Below, piece after piece: positions 55,053 to 64,000 of a DNA stretch of 64,000 nt. A program made the translations under genes and the position numbers. Each line of letters starts with the position of its first letter. Within the stretch, counting starts at the first letter, position 1. This stretch comes from Exophiala sp. HKRS030 (taxonomy: Eukaryota; Ascomycota; Eurotiomycetes; Chaetothyriales; Herpotrichiellaceae): positions 62,001 through 126,000 of the forward strand of contig JAHWDD010000002.1 in assembly GCA_023897205.1 (NCBI GenBank), in the 5' to 3' direction. The notes below the pieces were generated by a model. The model worked only from the letters and a program-made list of their open reading frames with translations. It was not told the origin of the DNA and searched no databases.

Positions 55053-56285
55053 ATGGCGACAGATGAGCAAGAGTTTACTGGCAGGGCCAACAACAACAAC
55101 CAAAATGGCAACGCATCACCGGAAGGGAGCAAAGCAAATGACATGCAAAATGAGTATTTGACTCGCTACCAGACAGCTTCAAGCGTGGTCATTCCCAGAG
55201 AGGTTTTTGAGTCAATGTACCTCTCTCCGTATACACAGAGACTCGGACATCTACGCAGCACGTTTGGAAACCCGACGCCTATGTGAGTTAAACAAGAAGT
55301 AATTAACGCTGTATGGACTAAAGTCTGATCAAAGGCCATTGATGGGTTTCTTGATCGCGTCTATGCCGTTGGGATGTAACCTGATGGGCTGGCGAGGTTC
55401 TGGTGGTGATGGAGCAGCCATAATGTAAGTATGAATATGCTATATTTACGATGACTTGCACTTACTTTATACCCTTATGCTGACCATGACTATGTCGGTA
55501 GCGGACTATTTTTCTTCTTTGGCGGAATGCTTCAAGTCCTTGGATGTATCTTGGAATGGATCATCGGCAATACCTTTCCATTCGTAGTCTTCGCTTGCTA
55601 CGGTGGGTACCTACTACTGCTGGATTGTTATTCAAGAGACCTTGATCCAGCACAATACTGACGGCCTGGATTTTTCAGGTGCCTTTTGGCTGGCAATGGG
55701 AGTAACGCTCCAGCCCACTTTCAATGCACAAGCCTACTACGCCTCACAGCCCGGAGGAACTGCACAGTTTTACTCGAGTTTCTGTGAGTGCACTCACCTT
55801 TCCCGCTCACAGACACATGGTCTCCCTAACCACAATTTTCTCTCTCCCTAGCATTCTTCTGGATGGTGATGGCCCTGGTCACCTTCTTCTTCCTCATCGG
55901 CTCTCTCCGGACGAACGTCGTGTTCGTCCTGGTCTTCATATTCATCGATCTTGCTTTCATCATGTTGATGGCCACATACTGGTCCGCAGCTGAAGGTAAA
56001 ACCGCGATTTCTGCAAAGTGTCAGAAGGTAATGCAAGCTTTTTTTCCATTCTTTAACCTTGACTTTTGTCCCTGGTTGATATGTTGTTTGTTGTAAGAAG
56101 AAAATTCTAACATATGAGACAAGGCTGCTGGAGCCTTTATATTTGTCTTTTGTGTATTCGGCTGGTATCTGTTTTTCACAATGATTCTTATGGCTGTGGA
56201 TTTTCCACTCCGGCTTCCAACTGGAGACTTGAGTACGACATTCAAGGGTGCGTCGGAAAGAAAGAAGCCGGAGCCCAAAGCGTGA
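55053..56285 (+). CDS. GPR1/FUN34/YaaH family (acetate/ammonium) transporter
   Basis: Exons 55053-55282, 55335-55424, 55502-55602, 55679-55783, 55852-56027 and 56124-56285 total 864 nt and 287 aa, all in phase. The family motif NPTPM...G is present as GNPTPMPLMGFLIA. Six helices follow: the first with LMGFLIASMPLG, then GLFFFFGGMLQVLGCILEWIIGNTF, AFWLAMGVTL, FFWMVMALVTFFFLIGSL, VFVLVFIFIDLAFIMLMA and AAGAFIFVFCVFGWYLFF. The N-terminus is a cytosolic, Asn-rich tail of about 50 residues. Relatives import acetate or act in ammonia signalling at the plasma membrane. The downstream FMN-dependent hydroxyacid oxidase suggests short carboxylates as substrates. Part of the last exon is duplicated downstream at 56681-56732. 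Confidence 0.93.
56104..56155 (+). repeat. 52-bp direct repeat, copy 1 (acceptor site and exon 6 start)
   Basis: The copy covers the branch site CTAAC, the acceptor, and the first ~32 coding bases of the last exon of the YaaH-family gene. It matches 56681-56732 with one mismatch (A versus C at position 14). Confidence 0.85.
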
Positions 56286-58189
56286 GCCAGCCATACAGGG
56301 GACGTTACGATGTCTGCACTACGTTACAGCACAAAGTTTCGATGGTTGTGTTCAGGATCCCTCATGCGACCGTGGGTAATGGGCATTATTTCCATAATTG
56401 GCAACAATATCAGCATGGAATTTGTTTAGTGAAAGGGATGTCTTCCATGCGAGTATTGGCTGCCAACTCAGTATTTTGGGTAATAGTACTTTAATGTCTA
56501 ATTGAAAATCAGCTGAATTCATATTCGGTACACATCTGCTGAGTCCAATTTTAGTATCGTGGAAGTATACTATGCTTAAGCCGAAGCCCTCGTCAGAACG
56601 CCGTAAACCTTGGGACCTTCTAAAGAACAGAAATGGTCTAAATTAACTGTAGTTGTATCTGCTGTTAGTTGTCGTCTTCAATTCTAACATATGCGACAAG
56701 GCTGCTGGAGCCTTTATATTTGTCTTTTGTGTGAGATATGCAAGAATGCACCGATCTGAGTAGGAAAAACAGGGTCTACCCTGACACGGTGTCGGCCCAA
56801 AGAAAGATCTCAGTTGGGACTTCTACAACCCCCCTAGCTCAACCCGATCTATCTTGGGAATGCTATAACACGTTCAATCAGGTAGAGCAAGGAATGATAC
56901 ATGTAGCCTTGTCATGACTCTTGCACATACACGTGGACATACAAAAATAGTAGGAAACGACCCAGGGAATAATTTTGGCACCGATGAACATATTTTGTGC
57001 GTTTGATAAGGACTATCTCAATCACATACAGAAATTAGATTATATTTGCAGCATGCGTTATACTTTACAATATCTCATCAGTAGAAAATAGGTCAATTAG
57101 AGTGAGTGACATCTATGAGAAAGTTCGTTCGAGGGACATTCATTTTGTGGCTCATTTACTGGACTTGTGCTATTCTTTGGATTGGCAGCGAAAGATCCTC
57201 TTTTCAATCTCTCATCTCTTGAAGCGGGTGATGATGAGGTTGTGTACCTATTCCGATAACAGAAGTAGCGATATCTGGATCCTATGAAGCTGGTTTAATC
57301 GTCAAGAGACGAGATAGCATATTATTTTGTTATTTTTGTTTATTTTGTTTCATTTTGAGTCTATAGTATTGATAGACCTCGAAGTCGATGTACTTCCTCT
57401 CGCATGATGCACGATATATATTGCCGCTCCCACCCTTTGATTCTCCAGTATGATATAAATCTTGCCGCCCAACCTACTGTTGTATATCTATGTTATAAGT
57501 GACGGTTGTTCCTTCGAGTATCGTTACCATCGACGCGAAAAACTGTTGGGTTATGCAATGACACTGGTCAGTTAAATTCTCGACTTCGGATGTACGGGCT
57601 GACGACGCCACGATGGTGTGCAGTCATGGTAAGATAATTCTTCGTACGAGTGTAATTATTAAGCCACAGCGTTTGTGGTGATAACAACTCTTGCACGAGT
57701 TATCATCATTGCACAACCCGCCTCGGGAAGCCCGGGGATTATATTCTAGCAGCATATTAACTCTCGGTATTGTCTTCCGCAAGTAGAACGACAGGATTAG
57801 TTTCTTACTCCCTTGACTAGAATGACATCGTGGCGATGTCGATCCTTAACATCCGGACGACTACTCCGCTCGGACAGTGCTGCGACTTGAAATGCTACTA
57901 CCGGTAGAGTCAGTTACAGCCTCGTATGGGGAAATGTCAGGGCCAGTTGTGCAATGGCCAATGTATCGCACTTCCTCGATAACTGGTGGTCTTGATCCGA
58001 CACTCGCGTGATTCTCTCCGCCGGGCAAAAGATCGAGAAAACAGGGTCAAGCCACGTCGTCGAAATAGATCTGACTCCGATATGTTCAACGTCCGAGGCC
58101 ATGTATTTACAGTATATCATGACACCTTTACTCAGCCAACTCTCAGGCTCCTCTCTTTTAGATAACCCAACCCGTCAATAACAGCGAGG
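56286..58189. other. Gene-poor stretch with partial duplication
   Basis: 1.9 kb without an intact gene. It includes the second copy of the 52-bp repeat (56681-56732). The remainder is AT-rich. The right end is the promoter of the FMN oxidase gene. Nothing else is recognised. Confidence 0.4.
56681..56732 (+). repeat. 52-bp direct repeat, copy 2
   Basis: It repeats the end of the last intron plus the start of the last exon of the YaaH-family gene, 577 bp downstream. Sequence similarity stops abruptly on both sides, so it is a short segmental duplication and not a second gene. Confidence 0.85.
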
Positions 58190-59519
58190 ATGTGCGATCC
58201 CAACAACCCAAATATTAAGGAACGAACTACACCCCAATGGGGACTCTTGCAACGAGAGATGTTCTGGGCTCCGAACGAGAGACAATTCCCACCGTTCAAT
58301 TCCGAGCCGGATAAGCTGAAAGCCAAGGCACAGGAAAGGCTTACACAGGCCGGCTGGTACTATTCGTCATGCAACGCTGGTATCAACTGGACCCATTACG
58401 CCAATCGCACAGCGTTCTACCGTCACCAGATCATCCCTCGAATGCTTATCGACACCAATGCACGCGATTCGGCCACAACGCTGTTTGGACACAAGCTTGC
58501 CGCGCCAATTGGGTTTGCTCCTATCGGCATCAACCGAATCTACCACCCCACAGGCGAGATCAGCGTGGCACATGTCGCGCGCGACCTTAATCTCCTCTAC
58601 TGCCTTTCTTCGGCAGGGAGCTACAGCATCGAAGATGTGGGAGAAGCCAACGGCCAAGGAATCCGTTTCTTCCAGCTCTATCAGAGCCCTGACGATGAGC
58701 AAGCCCTCTCGATGCTCCGAAGAGCACACGCCAGTGGTTTCCAAGCACTCATGCTTACCACCGACACATGGCAATTGGCGTGGCGGCATAACGATGTTGA
58801 CATGGGCAATTATGCATTCTACCACGAGCATGCCGTTGGGGACATTGGGTTGAATGACTCGGTTTTTCTACAGCGCCTCAAAGAGGCAGGCATTGATCCG
58901 GACAAGGAACCCAAGAAAGCTGGTGCCAAGTGGATGGATGAGAATATCTGGCATGGGCACTCTCATACGTGGGCCAAGATGCCCTGGCTCATGAAGCACT
59001 GGCGGAGTATTTCGGGAGGGAAACCATTCTGCCTCAAAGGCATACAGAGCGTCGCCGATGCCAAGAAGGCCGTCGAGCTAGGGGTCGACGGTATTGTCGT
59101 AAGTAACCACGCTGGAAGACAGGTCGACGGAGCCATTGCTAGTCTTGACGCGTTGGAGAAGATCGTCGACGCTGTAGGAGACAAGATCGTTGTCATGTAC
59201 GACTCGGGGGTCCGCACTGCTGCGGATGTTTTCAAGGCACTGGCACTTGGTGCAAAGTTCGTTTTCATCGGCAGGCTCTGGGTAAGTATGATCCATGTCG
59301 TCGTCGCTTTCAAGAAGATAAGCGCTGATACCCATTTAGGTTTGGGGTCTCGGAATTGCAGGAGAGACTGGTGTCGACCACGTTATCCGCGCGCTCCTGG
59401 CCGAGTTCGACATACTACAGGAATGTTCTGGTTATCCCAAGGTCGACGACATCAACCGGGACGCCCTAGACAGCCTGCCCCGGGTCGCCATCATGCCGTC
59501 CTCGCCGACCATAACATGA
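58190..59519 (+). CDS. FMN-dependent alpha-hydroxyacid dehydrogenase/oxidase (lactate 2-monooxygenase-like)
   Basis: Exons 58190-59281 and 59340-59519 give 423 aa. Reading through the 58-nt intron would produce an odd basic tail, whereas splicing gives VWGLGIAGETGVDHVIRALLAEFDIL, the normal end of the TIM-barrel. FMN and substrate motifs: LAAPIGFAPIG, YCLSSAGSYSIEDV, FFQLYQ, LTTDT, the catalytic His/Arg pair in VSNHAGRQVDGA, and YDSGVRTAADVFKALALGAKFVFIGR. There is no cytochrome b5 domain and no presequence, so this is not a mitochondrial flavocytochrome b2. SNHAGRQVDGAIASL is closest in style to lactate 2-monooxygenase-like enzymes. Likely substrates are lactate or other small 2-hydroxyacids. 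Confidence 0.9.
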
Positions 59520-60840
59520 TCTGGATTCTCTTAAACGGTGTCGGTTTATTTTGTGCGTCTTACCTGCGAAGACAGAACCTCCGTTCGCCCACACTCATCC
59601 GACTTGTTGACAAACTTGTTTTTTCTGCCCTGTGGATATTGGACCCCGGGGTAATAACGACGATACAGGCCTTCAACAGGGCTGTATTGGCAAGCATTGA
59701 TCGGAGCGCAATGCAATTCACAACAAGAGCAATTGCCTCTATATATTTGCGCATTGCGCGCATCCTGATATAAAAGATAGATGGTTCAATTCATCATACC
59801 ATGCATGCATCTTGTATTTTGCACGCCGTTTGACAGGTTTGGATCACAGCCGGAGACGGACGCGTAAGTCATCTTGTTCCTCGAGGCCCTGTATACGTAT
59901 TGCGGAACAAGCGGAACCCAATTCGCGTTGGTGAGCAGGTTGGTGGGAAAGAATAGACAGGAAGGGTAGCTATAGCTACCGATACAGGTTCGGTCCGTGA
60001 GTTGTAGACTGATTCTGTGTGCGCCCTCCATAGCAAAGTCTCTCACATCCAGATCGTCCATATTTGGGGTTGGTGTAAAACAGTTCGGGCCAGAAATCTT
60101 TCCCATTTTGTGATCTCTTATCAATCAAGCACACGTTCGGCTTGCCATTGCAGTCTCTTATGGTGGCTTATTCCCTTTGACATGCTATCCTCCGAGCTTC
60201 CATGTTTGCAGAAGCTTGTTCTCGCGCTTGCATAGGTCGGAGAATAGATTCAATGGTCGATTGGGTGCTTTTTCAACGAGGTCAACAGCGTTTCGCGCAA
60301 GTGAACGTCTGTCGCGTGAACAGCGACTTGTTCTCAGAGTTCCAGTGAGCTAAAGGTGGTAGGGGAGGAAAACCTAAGATAGAACACATCAGAATAGAGG
60401 GCAGCAAGACCGGTATCAGATACGATCTGGCCATTATTCCACACCTGTAGCCTGGACACTATCTCAGAATGCCCGGAGGCTTAGGAGCGTTCTGGCCTTT
60501 CCGCAGCCAATATCGCATCCACAGTTTTGTAGACTTACTTCGAGTCCAGGTTCGAACTGGACACCCGGATGTATGGGCTTCAAACACTGTCCTCTTTCCG
60601 GGGTGTCAACAAGTCACAACCAACGTGTCTCTGCGCTTTATCTGCTTTTTCGGCAAAGTTGCCAATCTAGTGCTTTGTTCTCTCTCTGCTCTTGTGAGCT
60701 GTCCCGGTGAATGCACAGCCCAATCCACGTTTTCAGATACATCCACATGAACTGTTACACGTTTATGACTGCTTGATAGATATGATTAATTAAATCTAGT
60801 TTCAATACGAGATACTAGACCATCCGTGACCTATGAAATC
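59520..60840. other. Gene-poor stretch
   Basis: 1.3 kb between the FMN oxidase and the transcription-factor remnant. No frame shows a domain. Upstream parts of the decayed regulator may lie at its right end but are not recognisable. Confidence 0.4.
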
Positions 60841-61256
60841 ATCTCACGCTGCTGGACAGGGAAAGTTCAGGCTGCCTTGCTAATGACATGGCACCAAGAA
60901 GATGCGGAAGAAATGAGCTGTATTGTGTGGCCATGGAAAGGATAGGCAACACGCATTGCATCTGGTACTGTGTGCTTACGGGAAGCTGACCCCTCTGGTA
61001 TCTCTGCCTATGCCAGCCTGGGACCGTCGGCGATATCGACGCATGTGGTGGAAACTCTTTCATGCCGAGACATTCGTTAACTTGCACTGTGGCAGACCAT
61101 GTTCAATCCGACTGGAAGATTTTGACTCGTTGGATTTGGTTCCGGATGACTATCTCGATCCGGATAACAACGTGCATACCATCATTCGCATATATGTCGA
61201 CAATTTCACAGATATGTTTTTACTACCTGAGCACCCCATACCGGCCTCTCTCCAAG
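60841..61256 (+). pseudogene. Remnant of a fungal-specific transcription factor
   Basis: In frame with 60841 the text KVQAALLMTWHQEDAEEM...WPWKG resembles the conserved block of fungal regulators where a long helix precedes a WxWxGxAxxxA stretch. It is broken by TAG near 60942, after which ATRIASG continues. From about 61010 another frame reads RRYRRMWWKLFHAETFVNLHCGRP and then DFDSLDLVPDDY, the familiar RxxWWxLFxxDRxxSLxxGRP block. So at least one stop and one frameshift separate two adjacent parts of the same domain. The zinc cluster is not found. The piece converges with the permease gene ending at 61257. Confidence 0.6.
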
Positions 61257-63074
61257 TCATGAAGAGACATAAAAGTCGCTTTTTCTGTCCTGGCCCTCGT
61301 CCTTCGAATCAACTCCGTCGGCATTGTTTGCGTCAATGATATAAACACCAGTGTGAAGCGCTTCATTCCGTCTTTGGTTGAGCAAGTCAAAATCTATATG
61401 TGGACCGGTAAAGACTCCTCGCTTGGTAGTGAACCACAGAATCACCACAAAGCTAACCAAACCCACTGTCACCACCGACACGTAGCTCATGTTCTGTGGC
61501 GTCACGGGCATGGTCGTAGGGAAACAGTATAGGACGTTCAAAAAGCACACCCAAGCAACGGCCAGAGCGTTGACATACGGCCCAAGTCTTCCGAGATTGA
61601 AGTATCGCTCAGGCAAAACCTTGTCACGACCTCTGTAGAGAAGGATGGCTTGTGGGATGATACAGGAGGTCTGCTGGAAGATGACTGCAGCACTGACCAT
61701 GGCGGCAAACGCAGTCGATGAACCAATGAAAATGACGCCGTAGATCTGTACGCGACATGAAGATTAGTTTAGTATTCCTACGGGAAGAATCAAGATGAGA
61801 ACTGACCGAAATGCAGGTTCCAGAAAGTACCATGGCGTTGAGAGGCATCTTGAACCTGGGACTCACATGCGCCCATATGTGCGAATAAGGAAAAGTGTTG
61901 TCTCGAGACACAGCCCAGAGAGTTCGTGAGCATGTTGTTGCTAATACTCAAGTCAACTTCTGGACAAGACGAAAACCAACAATGCTGCGGACTCACCATT
62001 AGCCACAAGATTTGCAAAGAAGCAGAATGCAAAGATGGCCATGAGGACAGAGGCTGCCGCATAAGACCCGGTACCTTGGTAATAAATTTCGACCAAGGGC
62101 AATCCAGTGACGGTGTCAAGAACGGCTTTGATGTCGGTGATGGAGTACATGAGCGCCGCAGTGAAGGGAAAGGCAGTCAACAATCCCATCGCAAGAGGAT
62201 ACAAGATGACTCTGGGCACATTCTTAGATGGATTGTCGATCTCCTCTGCCAAATGTGCACCGCAGTCAGACCCGAGATAGCTGTAAACAGCGTTCCCAAT
62301 CGCAAGCATGAAGGCCCACCCATCACTAGACCAGCCGGTACTGTTGGTGTGGTCGGAAAAGATCCAGGACCCCGAGGCGTGGTTGTTGCGGGCGACGACG
62401 AACAATGTGATCATCGTAGACGTGAGGGTCACCACGGCCAACACAAATATCATCTTGTTGAAGAGTGGTAAGAAACCCGATCCGAACACGTTGATGGCGA
62501 CTGCCAGCCAAGTGAGTCCAACATATATCAGGTATTGTTGCCAATGCTGTGGAGTATAGTTGGGATACCAAACAGTCACGATTGCCAGAATCATCGACGC
62601 TACAAAGTTGGCGACCGAAGCAGCTCCAAGCCACCAGCCCATGATACTGATCCATCCGTTGCTATAGATATCAGGTGTTAGAGAAGGGACATCTTGGATG
62701 GGTGCGAGCCTGTAAGCTTACAGGAACGATGCAAATGGCTTGTACTTGTCGCTGGCCACCATGAAGGACCAGTAGTATTGCGCGCCAGCAACAGGATATG
62801 CCGAAGCCAGCTCTGCCATTCCCGCGGCGACCACCATGGTCATGCAGCCGGCTACGGGTAGCGACCACAATGTTCCAGCAGAGGAGGCTTCCGTCAAACT
62901 TATTCCGATTGATGACCCAGCTCCAAGCCAGGTGCAAGTCAGGGTGAAGGAAAGGGCACCAAGAGACCACAGAGAGAACTGTCGTGGCATGGCCCTCTTG
63001 TACCCCGCTGCCTCAAGCTCGAGGTCATCCATACGGGCGACGGGAACGTCGGCGTTTGTGATCTCGTGATCCAT
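61257..63074 (-). CDS. APC-superfamily amino-acid/choline/GABA-type permease
   Basis: Exons 63074-62722, 62661-61997, 61940-61807 and 61745-61257 give 546 aa in frame. The N-terminal cytosolic part includes DDLELEAAGYKRAMPRQFSLWS, the usual opening of this group. About 12 helices follow. Family marks are the GAGSS region in helix 1, YPVAGAQYYW, NGWISIMGWWLG, HLAEEIDNPSKNVPRVI, SRTLWAVSRDNTFP and FNLGRLGPYVNALAV. The joining residues at intron 2 (ANATTCSRTLW) are slightly unusual but in phase. It should import amino acids, choline or GABA across the plasma membrane. The substrate is not deducible from sequence. Confidence 0.9.
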
Positions 63075-63730
63075 GATAGGTGGTAGTAGAATCGTGATAG
63101 GTCCCAGTACAAGGGGCTTTTGTTGTTATGGATTGCTGTATTGTGTCGACCTTTGTTGTTTGTGAACAAACTTTCCGTCGCACGACGTGGATCGAGGTTG
63201 GGAACCAAGATATATATCGCGCGAGGTCAGTACCTCGGCGAAGCGACGTTCATGAGGTTGGCGTGCCGGGTGACTGCAATACTAAACTGGGTAATATTTT
63301 CTGGCACTGGAGATGTACATGGCTGAAAGATATCGACAGCATCCATAACGGGGAATGCATCAGCTCTTAGGTTCATCAGTGTGATAAGTCGGAGGCAGCC
63401 TCACAAGCCGTATGATAAGACTAGTGGTGTCGCATGATAAATAATCATCGCAAGTACCACAGGAGAGAACGCTCGAGGAAGAAGGTCAAAAGAATGGGGA
63501 AATTTGCCCACATAGGAAGGCGAGGCAGAGTCCAAAGTGCTCTTAGACCGTTGGCTAGGCACGAATCCACAAAACCCAAAGACAGCCAATTGTCACTTGG
63601 AACACCAGACTCGGTTTCTTGAAAGGGTAATATTTGAAATCCCCCGCGAAAGACCCACGCTTTCTACCTGCGTGGCGCACTGGAGAAGCCCAAGCCGGAG
63701 GCAACTTCGACCCAATTCCGGTCTACCAGT
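63075..63730. promoter_or_regulatory. Permease promoter and 3' flank of the edge gene
   Basis: 656 bp. The left part is the 5' flank of the permease gene, with TATATATC near 63210. No gene is visible. Confidence 0.4.
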
Positions 63731-64000
63731 CTAGCCTAAGAGGACCTGCAGAGGCATCTCACTACTTTCGTCTCTTCCGCCGTAACCATTGCTGAGACCG
63801 ACTTTGAGCCCCCACCAATACGATTCTCTCGTTGATGAATCCCAGTCTTCCCAGATGTCTTCCAAAAGGAATCTGGTAGACTCAAACATGTAGAATCTGG
63901 CGGCAGCACTCCAATGTTTGCAGTATTCTCGTATGAATGCACGATCTTGCTCGTGGCTGACCTCTGACCCAGCCAAAAATACAGGAAGGAGGACTTGTTT
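63731..64000 (-). CDS. C-terminus of a fungal transcription factor (Fungal_trans_2-like), cut by the window edge
   Basis: The frame is open from the right edge to the stop at 63731, giving the last ~90 residues. The text starts with QVLLPVFLAGSEV, matching the conserved PLFIAGCEA block near the C-terminus of ARCA/ACR-2-like Zn2Cys6 regulators. It is followed by DRAFIREYCKHW, then FYMFESTRFLLEDIWEDWD, which matches the block that ends these proteins. The zinc cluster would lie beyond the window. It could regulate the permease. Confidence 0.65.
   Translation of the reverse strand, partial: KQVLLPVFLAGSEVSHEQDRAFIREYCKHWSAAARFYMFESTRFLLEDIWEDWDSSTRESYWWGLKVGLSNGYGGRDESSEMPLQVLLG

Noticed and set aside
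1..64000. tRNA, rRNA, CRISPR arrays and transposons
   Set aside because: None was seen by eye; no terminal inverted repeats, transposase or reverse-transcriptase motifs occur in any frame.

Overview
The window is nuclear DNA of a filamentous ascomycete (Pezizomycotina). About two dozen protein genes have short introns (46-118 nt, mostly GTRNGT...YAG with CTRAC-type branch sites). Families are typical of such fungi: Zn(II)2Cys6 regulators, sugar and drug MFS transporters, MARVEL proteins, a two-domain FEX/CrcB protein and GPR1/FUN34/YaaH permeases. The class cannot be fixed from the sequence; Eurotiomycetes-like is a guess. Exon models were joined by hand from splice sites, and most close exactly in frame.

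Region A (0.8-14.9 kb) looks like part of a secondary-metabolite locus. It holds a TOXD-like MDR enoyl reductase, a class V PLP enzyme, a TOXF-like branched-chain aminotransferase, a TRI12-like efflux pump, a PhyH-type Fe(II)/2-oxoglutarate dioxygenase, a Zn2Cys6 regulator and a Hol1-like MFS transporter. No NRPS or PKS lies in the window, so the core enzyme is either beyond the left edge or missing. A decayed reading frame sits at 9.3-10.0 kb.

Region B (15.7-33.8 kb) looks catabolic: a flavin amine oxidase, a transketolase family enzyme, a butanediol/polyol-type Zn dehydrogenase, a six-exon Zn2Cys6 regulator divergent from a sugar transporter, an SDR, a tandem ABM-like protein, a second sugar transporter (10 exons) and a GFA-domain protein.

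Region C (34.6-39.2 kb) has a small Zn2Cys6 regulator, a MARVEL-like membrane protein and an unrecognised membrane protein.

Region D (39.8-50.9 kb) is the most exciting part, a candidate eukaryotic fluoride-resistance gene cluster. In order it has a two-domain fluoride channel (FEX/CrcB), a Zn2Cys6 regulator gene broken by an in-frame TGA, an enolase with altered active-site loops, a soluble inorganic pyrophosphatase, a 120-aa protein that shares a linear motif with the cytosolic tail of the FEX protein, and an HPP-family membrane protein. Enolase and pyrophosphatase are the two classic fluoride-inhibited enzymes, and in bacteria both are found with crcB under fluoride riboswitches. Here the same set is assembled in a fungus.

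Region E (52.7-64.0 kb) has an arrestin-like protein, an acetate-permease family protein, a FMN-dependent 2-hydroxyacid oxidase, a remnant of a fungal transcription factor, an APC amino-acid/choline-type permease and, cut by the right edge, the C-terminus of another fungal regulator. It looks like small-carboxylate and amine uptake with its turnover machinery.
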